From positions 310,001-374,000 of the forward strand of contig JAACTC010000009.1 in assembly GCA_009993635.1 (NCBI GenBank): DNA of 64,000 nt, given 5' to 3'. The DNA is from Erythrobacter sp. (GTDB taxonomy: Bacteria > Pseudomonadota > Alphaproteobacteria > Sphingomonadales > Sphingomonadaceae). The number at the start of each line of letters is the position of its first letter. The first letter of the stretch is position 1. The position numbers and the translations under genes are program-made. The notes beneath the pieces are model-generated. The model saw only the letters and a list, made by a program, of their open reading frames with translations, did not search any database and was not told the origin of the DNA. Below, in pieces: positions 1 through 7,472 of this stretch.

Positions 1-114
1 TATTGCCAATATACAACACGCGCTGCCCTGCGCAAGGATTCGTGGCACAGATTGTCTCGCCCAAAGTGCTATGCCAAGGCTGCGGCGAAATCGACAACAG
101 GGGGCGCAAGGGCT

Positions 115-627
115 GTGTTCAAGGAATTCAAAAAGTTCATCGCGCGCGGCAACGTGATCGATCTGGCGGTCGGCGTGGTGATCGGCGCGGCATTCAGCGG
201 GATCGTCACCCAGCTGACCGACGCGGTGCTGATGCCGCTGATCGGCTGGGTGTTCGGCGATATCGATTTTTCCAACTGGTTCCTTCAGCTGGGCGAGGTG
301 CCGGAAGGGTACGAGGGCGCGCTGGATAATTACGAGCAGCTGAAGGAAGCAGGCGTGGCGATGATCGGCTACGGCGCGCTGATCACCGCGATCATCAACT
401 TCCTGATCGTCGCCTTCGCGCTGTTCCTGCTGGTGCGCGGCGTGAACCGCGTGACCGAGGAAATGCAGCGCAAGCAGGCCGAGGTGGAAGACAGCTCGCA
501 GAGCGACGAAGTGCCCACCGATCCGCAGCTCGATGTGCTGAAGAAGATCTTGGCGGAGCTGAAGGCGGAGCGGGGTGGCACCGCTTCCAAGCCCGATTAC
601 GCCCCTCAAAAAGGCCCGATGGGATAA
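115..627 (+). CDS. mscL: Large-conductance mechanosensitive channel MscL
   Basis: Inner-membrane pentameric channel that opens under osmotic downshock. The N-terminus FKEFKKFIARGNVIDLAVGV is the classic MscL amphipathic helix plus start of TM1 (about residues 13-40). TM2 lies at about 85-108, followed by a charged tail containing a leucine-rich helix (VLKKILAEL), the C-terminal bundle. The reading frame is open back to a TTG at 52, but homology begins at the GTG at 115 (after a GGGGGC-rich leader), so I choose that start. The product is 170 aa, longer than the 136 aa of E. coli because of a longer periplasmic loop and tail. Confidence 0.93.
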   Translation: MFKEFKKFIARGNVIDLAVGVVIGAAFSGIVTQLTDAVLMPLIGWVFGDIDFSNWFLQLGEVPEGYEGALDNYEQLKEAGVAMIGYGALITAIINFLIVAFALFLLVRGVNRVTEEMQRKQAEVEDSSQSDEVPTDPQLDVLKKILAELKAERGGTASKPDYAPQKGPMG

Positions 628-658
628 AAGGCCGCAGTGCCCGCAGCCGAGCGGCCTT
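628..658 (+). terminator. Hairpin after mscL, possible terminator
   Basis: An 8-bp perfect stem (AAGGCCGC at 628-635 with GCGGCCTT at 651-658) starts directly after the mscL stop codon. There is only a two-base T run, so intrinsic termination is plausible but not certain. Confidence 0.45.
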
Positions 659-718
659 CAGGCCGCGCCAGCGGGGAGATCGCACCCCGGATGGGGTGCG
701 GGACGAAAACGCATCCCC

Positions 719-746
719 TTCACATTAAGCGGCAAACGCCTATATA
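719..746 (+). promoter_or_regulatory. Probable sigma-70 promoter of ssrA
   Basis: TTCACA (719-724) and TATATA (741-746) are separated by 16 bases and lie just upstream of the predicted 5' end of the tmRNA precursor. Both hexamers are one or two bases off the housekeeping consensus. Placement before a highly expressed stable RNA supports the call. Confidence 0.6.
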
Positions 747-750
747 GGTC

Positions 751-1104
751 GGTGCCGGTTTCGACCGGCTATGGTGATAAACTGCGGTGTATAATAGACG
801 CAATGGACCCGGGGGCAGTACCCGGCGGCTCCACCAAAAGGCCCGACCTCGAAGCGAGAGGGGCGGGCTTCCTGATGGGGCCGAACCAGGATCGACATGC
901 GTTGAAAGGCATCGTTTTTGCCCGGAATGAGCATTCCGTTAAAAGCTCTTTTCACAAGTGCCAACGATAACGAAGCACTCGCTCTCGCTGCGTAATTTGA
1001 TGGGCTAACGCCCTGAACTTACAAAGCTAAAGCGCGGTTGGACCGACCGGGCAACAGAACGGATACCGGGGGCCCGGGGGAGCCTAGCAACAGAATCCCC
1101 CACC
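751..1104 (+). ncRNA. ssrA: tmRNA, circularly permuted two-piece alphaproteobacterial form
   Basis: Trans-translation RNA that rescues stalled ribosomes. The acceptor piece (about 751-836) ends in GGCTCCACCA. The coding piece starts at about 877 with GGGGCCG, which pairs over seven positions with CGGCTCC before the terminal ACCA and includes the G3-U70 wobble pair read by alanyl-tRNA synthetase. The spacer (837-876) folds into a hairpin and should be excised. The tag frame is 960-995: the GCC resume codon, then codons through ALALAA and TAA, giving ANDNEALALAA. The 3' limit is uncertain; I include the hairpin ending near 1101. Confidence 0.9.
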
Positions 1105-1171
1105 TTCATTCAGCTTGAGAGAGGCTTGCTGCCCGCCAATCAGGCGGTCCTCGCCTGGAACATAAAGGTTC

Positions 1172-1195
1172 GGGAGCCTGGCAACAGGATCCGCC
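1172..1195 (+). repeat. Imperfect copy of the tmRNA 3' hairpin region
   Basis: GGGAGCCTGGCAACAGGATC and following bases at 1172-1195 match 1078-1101 (GGGAGCCTAGCAACAGAATC) at all but about three of 24 positions. The first copy lies in the predicted 3' hairpin of ssrA. The second is isolated 94 bases downstream, with no gene between them. It could be a scar of integration at the tmRNA gene. Confidence 0.55.
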
Positions 1196-1218
1196 TTATT
1201 TCTTTTGCTCAGTGTTCT

Positions 1219-1665
1219 CACGCAAAGACGCGAAGATGTCGTGCTAATGGCGTCCATCTTCGTAATTGTTGACGATCCGCTTCAGGCCATCCTTGAACAT
1301 CGGTTGGCCGAAATTTATCAGCAGCCCGAGTGGCAGGTTCATCAGGCGCAGGTAGGTCAGCACCTGCTTGCCATGGACTGGCATGAGTCGTTCGACAGAT
1401 TTCAGTTCAACGATAAGCCGGTCAGCGATCAGCAGATCGATTATGTAGGCGTTGTCGATGACAACGCCCTTATGCTGCAGCGGCATTGAGACCTGTCTAC
1501 GCAGCGGAATTCCGGCGCGCCGCAACTCCTCGAACATCAAGCGTTCGTATGCATTTTCGAGAAGCCCGGGCCCAAGATCACGATGCAAATGATAGCCGCA
1601 GTCGATAACGATGCCGACAAGGCGCTCGAGTTCGTAATCACGCGACATCTTCGCGTCTTTGCGTG
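1219..1665 (-). mobile_element. Inverted-repeat cassette carrying a GxxExxY nuclease-like gene
   Basis: A 23-base sequence beginning CACGCAAAGACGCGAAGATG at 1219-1241 has its exact reverse complement at 1643-1665. The two copies enclose the GxxExxY gene and almost nothing else. The right copy contains the gene's start codon and the GAAG just upstream of it. The left copy begins two bases after its stop. An inner CATCTTCG (1255-1262) can also pair with CGAAGATG (1231-1238). No target-site duplication is evident. The architecture suggests a discrete transferred unit; mobility is inferred. Confidence 0.6.
1244..1648 (-). CDS. GxxExxY family protein, PD-(D/E)XK nuclease-like
   Basis: 134 aa, the usual length of the GxxExxY family (about 125-135 aa). 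The defining motif GLLENAY is at residues 28-34. D71 and E81-x-K83 (in DRLIVELKS) form the core expected of PD-(D/E)XK nucleases, and INFG near residue 111 is also typical. Cellular function is unknown for the family. The gene sits exactly between perfect inverted repeats, its ATG lying inside one of them, and overlaps the 3' end of the upstream membrane-protein gene by 11 bases. It is probably translated as the last cistron of the ast-side minus-strand block. Confidence 0.85.
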   Translation of the reverse strand: MSRDYELERLVGIVIDCGYHLHRDLGPGLLENAYERLMFEELRRAGIPLRRQVSMPLQHKGVVIDNAYIIDLLIADRLIVELKSVERLMPVHGKQVLTYLRLMNLPLGLLINFGQPMFKDGLKRIVNNYEDGRH

Positions 1666-1901
1666 CGACGAATCAGCGCCACCCGCGCCGCCTTCTCGTG
1701 CTTCAGGCAGTCGAGGATCTTCGCGCCCGCCATGAACACCGCGCCGGTGGTGGCGAGGAACAGCAGCTTGCCGCCCCAGCCGGGATATTGCTCAAGGTAG
1801 CTCGCGCCGCGCGCGGTCGCGCCAAGGGCGAGCGCGTAGATGATCAGGAATGCTTCGAACCGGGTCTTGATGACGAACAGGCGACCGATCTTGCGAAACA
1901 T
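1638..1901 (-). CDS. Small conserved membrane protein with a repeat-derived C-terminus
   Basis: 87 aa from the ATG at 1901. Two hydrophobic segments (about residues 15-32 and 45-62) flank a short loop with YLEQYPGWGGK. No function is recognised. The frame is open upstream to 1943, but the hydrophobic protein logically starts at MFRKIGRLF. The last ten residues (RRTQRREDVA) are encoded by or next to the right inverted repeat of the GxxExxY cassette, so the original C-terminus appears to have been replaced when the cassette arrived. It overlaps the nuclease-like gene by 11 bases. Confidence 0.7.
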   Translation of the reverse strand: MFRKIGRLFVIKTRFEAFLIIYALALGATARGASYLEQYPGWGGKLLFLATTGAVFMAGAKILDCLKHEKAARVALIRRTQRREDVA

Positions 1902-2029
1902 TCCGGAGACTTCCTTAACGCGTGTAAGCCCGGCGAAACGCAAACCTCATGCCAGTTGAGGGTTCCCGCGCGCCGCGATGGTTAACCGGAAACCGAGTGT
2001 AAGCTTACCCGACACGGTTACCAGCGTGT

Positions 2030-3280
2030 TTACCCTAATTCGGAGAGATCGAGCGCGGCGAGCAGCGCAGCGCGCGCCGCGTGGACCTGCTGCGCGAGCG
2101 CGTCGGTGCCGATCTGCTCCGGCTCGATCCGTTCGGGCCAGTGCTGCGCGATCACCGCCTCGATCCGGTCGGCCTTTTCCTCGTCCAGCAGGAAGCGCGG
2201 ATCGACCGTTACCGGGTCTGCCACCACGCGCAGGCGCAGGCAGGCGGGGCCGCCGCCATTGGCCATGCTCTGGCGCACATCGACCGGGATGACCTGCCGG
2301 ATCGGGCCATTTCCGGCCATCATCTGTTCGCAGAACGCCCACACGGCCTCGCTCTCGCGGCATTCGCTCGGCACGACCAGCGCCATACTGCCATCGGGCA
2401 ACGTGAGCAGCTGCGCGTTGAACAGATAGGTGCGTATCGCCTCTTCCAGGCTGACCGCATCCTCGGCCACTTCGACCAGTTCGAGCGCGGGGAAAGCCTC
2501 GCGGATCGCGGCGTAGGCCCCCTGCGGATCGGCGAAGGCGCGCGCGTGGATGAACAGCACCCGCTCGTTCGCCACCGCGACGACATCATTGTGGAACGCG
2601 CCCGCCTCGATCGCCTCGGGGTTCTGTTCGATGAAGACGGTGCGCGCAGGGTCGAGGCCGTGCATCCGCGCGACCACGCGGCTGGCCTGCTCGTGCTGGC
2701 GCGCAGGGAACTTGCCGCCCGGCCGGCCATAGACGAACACTTCGACGCCCGGCTCGCCGTGGTTTTCGCACAGCCGCATGTGGTTGGCCGCGCCTTCGTC
2801 GCCAAAGGCGGGCGGCACCGCGTCGTGGACTGCGAAATGCTCCGTGTCACCGAAAGCGATGTCGAGCTGCGCCTTGGTGTCCTGCCATTCCTGCGCGCGG
2901 TGGAGCATGGTGATGAGGTTGGCGGGTGTCAGGTGGCAGCGCCCGTCGGCGGTGTCGGGTGCCGGGGACACGGTCGCCGCATTGGCGGTCCACATCGAAC
3001 TGGCGGACCACGGCGCTGCGCGCAGCGCAGGGTCTTCCGATCCATCGAGCGCGAGTGAGGCGGTCAGCGCCTGGTTGGGGCGCGGCAGCGGCAGCAGGAA
3101 GCCCTGCGGCAGGCCGCGCCCCAAATTTCCGCGCATCTTGGCGAGGCCCTGCAAGGCCGCTTCGCGCGGGAAGCTGGTCTGCCCGCGATGGGTCGCGCTG
3201 GCGATATTCCCCAGGCTCAGCCCCGCATAATTGTGCGACGGGCCGATGATCCCGTCGAAATTGATTTCCTTGAGCTTCAT
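2030..3280 (-). CDS. astB: N-succinylarginine dihydrolase
   Basis: Second step of the arginine succinyltransferase (AST) pathway: hydrolyses N2-succinylarginine to succinylornithine, ammonia and CO2 in the cytoplasm. The 416 aa protein has the family N-terminus (FDGIIGPSHNYAGLSLGN). The expected catalytic triad is visible as E162 (DEGAANH), H230 (GAFHNDV) and C347 (GGGPACLRLR), all at constant offsets from the E. coli enzyme. It lies downstream of astA on the same strand, separated by a palindromic repeat pair, and probably shares its transcript. Confidence 0.96.
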   Translation of the reverse strand: MKLKEINFDGIIGPSHNYAGLSLGNIASATHRGQTSFPREAALQGLAKMRGNLGRGLPQGFLLPLPRPNQALTASLALDGSEDPALRAAPWSASSMWTANAATVSPAPDTADGRCHLTPANLITMLHRAQEWQDTKAQLDIAFGDTEHFAVHDAVPPAFGDEGAANHMRLCENHGEPGVEVFVYGRPGGKFPARQHEQASRVVARMHGLDPARTVFIEQNPEAIEAGAFHNDVVAVANERVLFIHARAFADPQGAYAAIREAFPALELVEVAEDAVSLEEAIRTYLFNAQLLTLPDGSMALVVPSECRESEAVWAFCEQMMAGNGPIRQVIPVDVRQSMANGGGPACLRLRVVADPVTVDPRFLLDEEKADRIEAVIAQHWPERIEPEQIGTDALAQQVHAARAALLAALDLSELG

Positions 3281-3290
3281 ATCCGAACTC

Positions 3291-3382
3291 CGCTCGCCCT
3301 GAGCTTGTCGAAGGGCTGTATTTCTTCTTGATCCGCTCGTTGAAAGGAACGGCAGGGCTTCGACAGGCTCAGCCCGAACGGG
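3291..3382. repeat. Inverted pair of GAGCTTGTCGAAG-type repeats
   Basis: CCCTGAGCTTGTCGAAGGGC (from about 3297) and CAGGGCTTCGACAGGCTCAG (from 3353) are near-perfect inverted copies separated by about 35 bases. Extensions such as GCCCGAACGGG are on the outer side. This is the common sphingomonad intergenic palindrome. It sits between astA and astB on the same strand, where it could act as an mRNA-stabilising hairpin. Confidence 0.75.
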
Positions 3383-3397
3383 TCTGGCAGGGCTGCG

Positions 3398-4411
3398 CTA
3401 CTTCGCCACGCTCCACACCCGATCGCCTTCACCGACCCGCAGGGTTGCTGCACCAGTCTCGTCGATCGCGATGCTGTCGCCATCGACCTTGCGCGATCCG
3501 TAGCAGCAGCGGAAATCGGTGAGGTGGCCGGTTGCGATCAGCGCGCGCTCGCCCTTGTCGACCGGAGTGCCGGTGACCGAACGGGGCTGAGCATTCGCCA
3601 CGCTCACCACATCGTCTGTCCGCGCCAGCATGCTCGGTCCGCCATCGAAAATGTCGACATAGCCTTCGTAACGAAAGCCTTCCTTCTCCAGCATCTTCAT
3701 CGCGGCGCGGCCGGTGGGGTGGGGCAGGCCGATGACTTCGCGCGCGTCGTCGTCCAGCATCGCGACATAGACCGGGTGCTTGGGCATCAGGTCGGCGATG
3801 AACTGGTTGCCGTTGATCGCGTTGAAATAGTCCGCTTCCTGGAAGGTCATCCCGAAGAAGCGCCCTGCGACACCATCCCAGAAAGGCGAGCCGCCGCGAT
3901 CGTCGATGATCCCGCGCAGTTCCGCCAGCACACGCTCCGCAAAACGCGCGCGGTGCATCGCGATGAACAGGTAGCGGCTGCGCGCGAGCAGCAGGCCAAG
4001 ACCGCCCGCGCGCTCGTTCGGGTGGAGGAACAGCCCGCCGACCTCGCTGCACCCTTCAAGATCGGTGACGAGGTTGAGCATTTCGGCGCGCACCGTGCGG
4101 TCCAGCTCCTGGCTGTACTGCGTAAGCGTGTTGAGCCGGTAGGAATAGAACGGCCATTGCTGGCCGACCTTCGTCATCAGCTGGCAGGTGCCGCGCACCG
4201 CGCCGGTTTCCGTATTTTCCAGCACCAGCAGGAAGGTCTGGTCGACCAGTTCGGTGCCGGTATTGGCAAAGGCCTTGGCCGACTTTTCCAGCTTGCCGCT
4301 CAGCGCGTCGCGGTCGGCGGGCAGGTTGGTGAACCCGCCGCCGGTCAGCTTCGCCATCTCGTACAGATGCTCTAGGTCGTCCTCGCGCGAGGGGCGGATC
4401 ACGAAGCTCAC
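3398..4411 (-). CDS. astA: Arginine N-succinyltransferase
   Basis: First step of the AST pathway: transfers succinyl from succinyl-CoA to the alpha-amino group of arginine. Residues 1-337 match AstA throughout: N-terminal SFVIRPSREDDLEHLYEMA (GNAT-like fold), central VGGLFLHPNERAGGLG, and FWDGVAGRFFGMTF. The frame is open further upstream, but the protein starts at the GTG at 4411, preceded by GGAGG. That start overlaps the stop of the upstream M20 hydrolase as GTGA, implying translational coupling. Length is usual for the family (about 340 aa). Confidence 0.95.
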   Translation of the reverse strand: MSFVIRPSREDDLEHLYEMAKLTGGGFTNLPADRDALSGKLEKSAKAFANTGTELVDQTFLLVLENTETGAVRGTCQLMTKVGQQWPFYSYRLNTLTQYSQELDRTVRAEMLNLVTDLEGCSEVGGLFLHPNERAGGLGLLLARSRYLFIAMHRARFAERVLAELRGIIDDRGGSPFWDGVAGRFFGMTFQEADYFNAINGNQFIADLMPKHPVYVAMLDDDAREVIGLPHPTGRAAMKMLEKEGFRYEGYVDIFDGGPSMLARTDDVVSVANAQPRSVTGTPVDKGERALIATGHLTDFRCCYGSRKVDGDSIAIDETGAATLRVGEGDRVWSVAK

Positions 4412-5619
4412 AGCACATCCTCCGTTGCCAGCCCGTGCAGGACCATCGCCGCCAGCGCGGCGCGTTCCTTCAGCGAAGGGGCGATCATGAATTCGTCGGG
4501 CGAGTGGATCTTGCCCCCGCGCACGCCCATCGTATCGACCACTGGCACGCCGGTCGCCGCGATATTGTTGCCATCGCACACGCCGCCGGTCGATTTCCAG
4601 TCGATATCCTGCCCCAGCTCGGCGCCGCATTCGCGCACGAGATCGAACAGCGCCTGCGCCTTGCGGTCGACCGGCTTGGGCGGGCGCGAGATTCCACCGT
4701 GGACCGTAATGTCGACCTCCTGAGCCTGCTTCACCTCGCCGATCAGCGCGTGCATCTCCGCCTCGAAGCGTTCCGCCGCGGCAGGCTCTTTCGGGCGGAT
4801 GTTGAAGCGCAGCACGGCATGGTCGGGCACGACATTGTTCGCCGCGCCGCCGTCGATCTTGGCCGGGTTCACGCTGATATCGTCGCGCTGCAATTCCTTC
4901 AGGCGCACCGCGAGGGTTGAGGCGGCGACGATTGCGTTGCGCCCCTCGTGCGGATTGCGCCCCGCATGTGCGGACTTGCCGGTGACCGTCAGGCTGTAAT
5001 TGCCGCTGCCGCCGCGCGCATGGGCGAGCGTGCCCTCCGGGGTTGCCGCAGGCTCGAAGGTCAGCGCCGCGTATTTGCCCTGCGCCAGCTGTTCGATCAG
5101 CGGAGCGGAGGAGAGCGAGCCGGTTTCCTCGTCGGCATTGATCAGCACATCATAGCCGACGGCCTGCCATGCCTCGACGCTTTCGAGCGCGGTCAGGCTG
5201 GCAAGAATGATAGCGAGGCCGCCCTTCATGTCGGCGGTGCCGGGACCGTTCAGCACTTCGTCGTCAAGCCAGGTCAGCTCCTGAAACGGGTGATCGGCGG
5301 GGAAGACGGTGTCCATGTGCCCGGTCAGGATGAAGCGGCGTTCGGCTTCGGGCCGCACGCGCAGCACGAAATGCTTGCCGTTCTGCACCGCGGTTTCCTT
5401 GCCCGCCGCATCCACCGCAGTAACGGGCGCGGGCTCTTCCAGCGTGATGGTGCCGGGCAGCGTGGAGAAGGCTTCGCTGAGTTGCTGCGCCATGCGGGCC
5501 AGCCCGTCGAGATTGGCCGTGCCCGAATTGATGCGTGCCCAGCGTTCGACCTGTGCGAGCATGGCCGCGCCGTCGATGGTTTCGATGGCCTGCTGGAGAG
5601 GCCCGGAAAGTCTGCTCAT
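4408..5619 (-). CDS. M20 family metallohydrolase in the ast cluster
   Basis: 403 aa zinc-dependent amidohydrolase related to ArgE/DapE and carboxypeptidase G2. Metal and catalytic residues are visible: H101-x-D103 (GHMDTVF), D130 (TADMKGG) and E164-E165 (NADEETGS). A dimerisation domain follows at about 200-315. The ATG at 5619 is preferred over an upstream in-frame start because the family N-terminus begins there. It overlaps astA by four bases. The context suggests it deacylates a succinylated intermediate such as succinylornithine or succinylglutamate, replacing AstE, but substrate is inference. Confidence 0.82.
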   Translation of the reverse strand: MSRLSGPLQQAIETIDGAAMLAQVERWARINSGTANLDGLARMAQQLSEAFSTLPGTITLEEPAPVTAVDAAGKETAVQNGKHFVLRVRPEAERRFILTGHMDTVFPADHPFQELTWLDDEVLNGPGTADMKGGLAIILASLTALESVEAWQAVGYDVLINADEETGSLSSAPLIEQLAQGKYAALTFEPAATPEGTLAHARGGSGNYSLTVTGKSAHAGRNPHEGRNAIVAASTLAVRLKELQRDDISVNPAKIDGGAANNVVPDHAVLRFNIRPKEPAAAERFEAEMHALIGEVKQAQEVDITVHGGISRPPKPVDRKAQALFDLVRECGAELGQDIDWKSTGGVCDGNNIAATGVPVVDTMGVRGGKIHSPDEFMIAPSLKERAALAAMVLHGLATEDVL

Positions 5620-5661
5620 GCCCGGGGGCCTAGCGCGCGCGGGGCGGCGGGCCAAGTCCGG

Positions 5662-6486
5662 TCAGGTAGAGAGTGCGCGGGCGAGGGCGACGAATTCCCC
5701 GATCGACAGCGTTTCCGCCCGTCGCTGCGCGTCGATGCCGAGCGTTTCGAGAGCAGCAAGCGCGCCCGGCACGCCCTTCAGGCTCTGGCGCAGCATCTTG
5801 CGCCGCTGGCCGAACGCGGCGGCGGTGACCGCCTCCAGTTTCGCGGCCACCACGCCTTCGGGCATGGCGGCGGGGGCGACGTGGACGATGGCGCTCATCA
5901 CCTTGGGCGGCGGGGTAAAGGCGCTGCGGTGGACCTTCATCGCGAGTTTGGCGGTGCCGCGCCACTGGGCGAGCACGGCGAGGCGACCATAGGCACTGCC
6001 GCCCGGCTGCGCGACGATCCGCTGCGCGACTTCCTGCTGGAACATCAGCGTCAGCGAAGTCCACTTGGGCGGCCACGCCTCGCCCCCCATCCAGCGCGTG
6101 AACAGCGCGGTGCCGACATTGTACGGCAGGTTGGAAAGGATGGCGTAGGGCTGGCCATCGAACAGTGCGTCGTGATCGATCTTGAGTGCATCGCCCTCGA
6201 TCACGGTCAGCTGGCCGGGAAAGGCCTCGCCCAGTTCGGCCAGCGCGGGCAGGCAGCGGCGGTCCATTTCGATTGCGGTAACCTGCGCTCCGGCACGCAG
6301 CAGCGCGCGGGTGAGGCCGCCGGGGCCGGGGCCGACTTCGAGCACGTTGCTGCCCGACAGATCGCCCGGCACCGCCGCGATGCGCGCAAGCAACTGCTCG
6401 TCGAACAGGAAGTTCTGGCCGAGCGCCTTGGACGCGCTGAGGCCGTGCGCCGCGATCACTTCGCGAAGAGGGGGGAGGTTTGTCAC
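5662..6486 (-). CDS. rsmA: 16S rRNA (adenine1518/1519-N6)-dimethyltransferase RsmA/KsgA
   Basis: Late 30S maturation enzyme that dimethylates two adjacent adenines in helix 45 of 16S rRNA. The 274 aa protein has the SAM-binding motif [11 protein letters not shown] (49-59), the acidic IEMD after strand 2, and the catalytic NLPY at 119-122. The N-terminal [11 protein letters not shown] is diagnostic. It closes the classic lptD-surA-pdxA-rsmA operon. A palindromic repeat unit lies between it and pdxA. Confidence 0.97.
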   Translation of the reverse strand: MTNLPPLREVIAAHGLSASKALGQNFLFDEQLLARIAAVPGDLSGSNVLEVGPGPGGLTRALLRAGAQVTAIEMDRRCLPALAELGEAFPGQLTVIEGDALKIDHDALFDGQPYAILSNLPYNVGTALFTRWMGGEAWPPKWTSLTLMFQQEVAQRIVAQPGGSAYGRLAVLAQWRGTAKLAMKVHRSAFTPPPKVMSAIVHVAPAAMPEGVVAAKLEAVTAAAFGQRRKMLRQSLKGVPGALAALETLGIDAQRRAETLSIGEFVALARALST

Positions 6487-6488
6487 CG

Positions 6489-6570
6489 GCCCACCCCCAA
6501 CCCCTCCCGCAAGCGGGAGAGGAGCGAGACTTGGCTAGCCGCAAGCGCGGCTAGTCGCAGCGGTGTGGGC
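6489..6570. repeat. Composite palindromic repeat (GCCCAC...GTGGGC) with two GCAAGC hairpins
   Basis: The unit begins GCCCACCCCCAACCCC, runs into a hairpin CTCCCGCAAGCGGGAG, then a second perfect 8-bp hairpin CTAGCCGC-AAGC-GCGGCTAG (6535-6554), and ends GTGGGC (6565-6570), the complement of its beginning. The first half is nearly identical to the repeats bounding the DUF559 cassette at 57782-58208. It lies between pdxA and rsmA in the same transcript. Confidence 0.75.
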
Positions 6571-6577
6571 TGCCGGG

Positions 6578-7468
6578 TCATGCCAATCCCCGCCGCGCAG
6601 CAATCTCGCCTGCCATGCGGATCGCGGCGATCATCGCGTCGGGCCGCGCGATGCCTTGCCCGGCAATGTCGAACGCGGTGCCGTGATCGGGCGAGGTGCG
6701 CACGATCGGCAGGCCGAGCGTGACGTTCACGCCCTCGTCGAAATCGAGCGCCTTGATCGGGACCAGCGCCTGGTCGTGGTACATCGCAATGGCGACATCG
6801 TAGGTGGGGCGCTTGTGCGGCGCGAACAGCGTGTCGGCGGGGTGAGGGCCGGTCGCGTCGATGCCCTCGGCGCGCAGCGTAGCGATGGCGGGGGCAATGA
6901 TTTCGATCTCCTCGCGCCCCATCCGCCCGTCCTCGCCTGCGTGGGGATTGAGACCGGCGATGGCGATGCGCGGGTTTTCGACCCCGTAATCGCTGCGCAG
7001 CGCCGTGGCCACGATCCGGCTGCGTTGCACGATCAGGTCGTGCGAAAGGCGACCGGGCACATCGGCCAGCGCGCAATGCACGGTCATCGGCACGGTCTTG
7101 AGCGATGGCCCGGCGAGCATCATCACCGCATCCTCGCGCGGCATGTCGCAGGCATCGGCAAGGTATTCGGTCTGCCCGACGAAAGACGGCTCGATTCGCG
7201 CGATGGCGGACTTGGCCACCGGTCCGGTCACCAGCCCGCTGCACGCGCCCGAACGCACCATCGCCACCGCTTCCGCCAGAGTACGAAGTGCATATTCGGC
7301 GGACGCCCGATCGGGCTCGCCGGGGCGAAAGGAATCGGCCGCGTCCCCCACGACGACGAAGCGTGGCAAGTCCAGATCGTCCTGGCAGCGGGCGATGTGC
7401 GTGACGATTTCGGGCCCGACCCCCGCCGGGTCACCGATGGTAACGGCCAGCGGGAGCGGTTGGGTCAC
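6578..7468 (-). CDS. pdxA: 4-hydroxythreonine-4-phosphate dehydrogenase
   Basis: NAD-dependent step of the DXP-dependent pyridoxal phosphate pathway. The protein is recognised from LAVTIGDPAGVGPEI, LVTGPVAKSAI, the metal-ligand contexts MTVHCAL, GLNPHAGEDG and MYHDQAL, and NVTLGLPIVRTSPDHGTAFD. I start at the GTG at 7468, five bases past the surA stop; the frame stays open into surA but without homology. At 296 aa it is about 33 residues shorter than alphaproteobacterial relatives as I recall them. The gap lies right after FVVVGD (residue 42), where the variable substrate-domain segment normally sits. Confidence 0.92.
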   Translation of the reverse strand: MTQPLPLAVTIGDPAGVGPEIVTHIARCQDDLDLPRFVVVGDAADSFRPGEPDRASAEYALRTLAEAVAMVRSGACSGLVTGPVAKSAIARIEPSFVGQTEYLADACDMPREDAVMMLAGPSLKTVPMTVHCALADVPGRLSHDLIVQRSRIVATALRSDYGVENPRIAIAGLNPHAGEDGRMGREEIEIIAPAIATLRAEGIDATGPHPADTLFAPHKRPTYDVAIAMYHDQALVPIKALDFDEGVNVTLGLPIVRTSPDHGTAFDIAGQGIARPDAMIAAIRMAGEIAARRGLA

Positions 7469-7472
7469 CGGA

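Noticed and set aside
877..1104. Possibility that the ssrA coding piece is an ordinary one-piece tmRNA
   Set aside because: The acceptor with CCA lies upstream (ending 836), and its CGGCTCC pairs with GGGGCCG at 877; this order is only compatible with the permuted form.
1205..1489. Plus-strand open frame inside the GxxExxY cassette
   Set aside because: Antisense to the GxxExxY gene, which carries the family motif and catalytic core.
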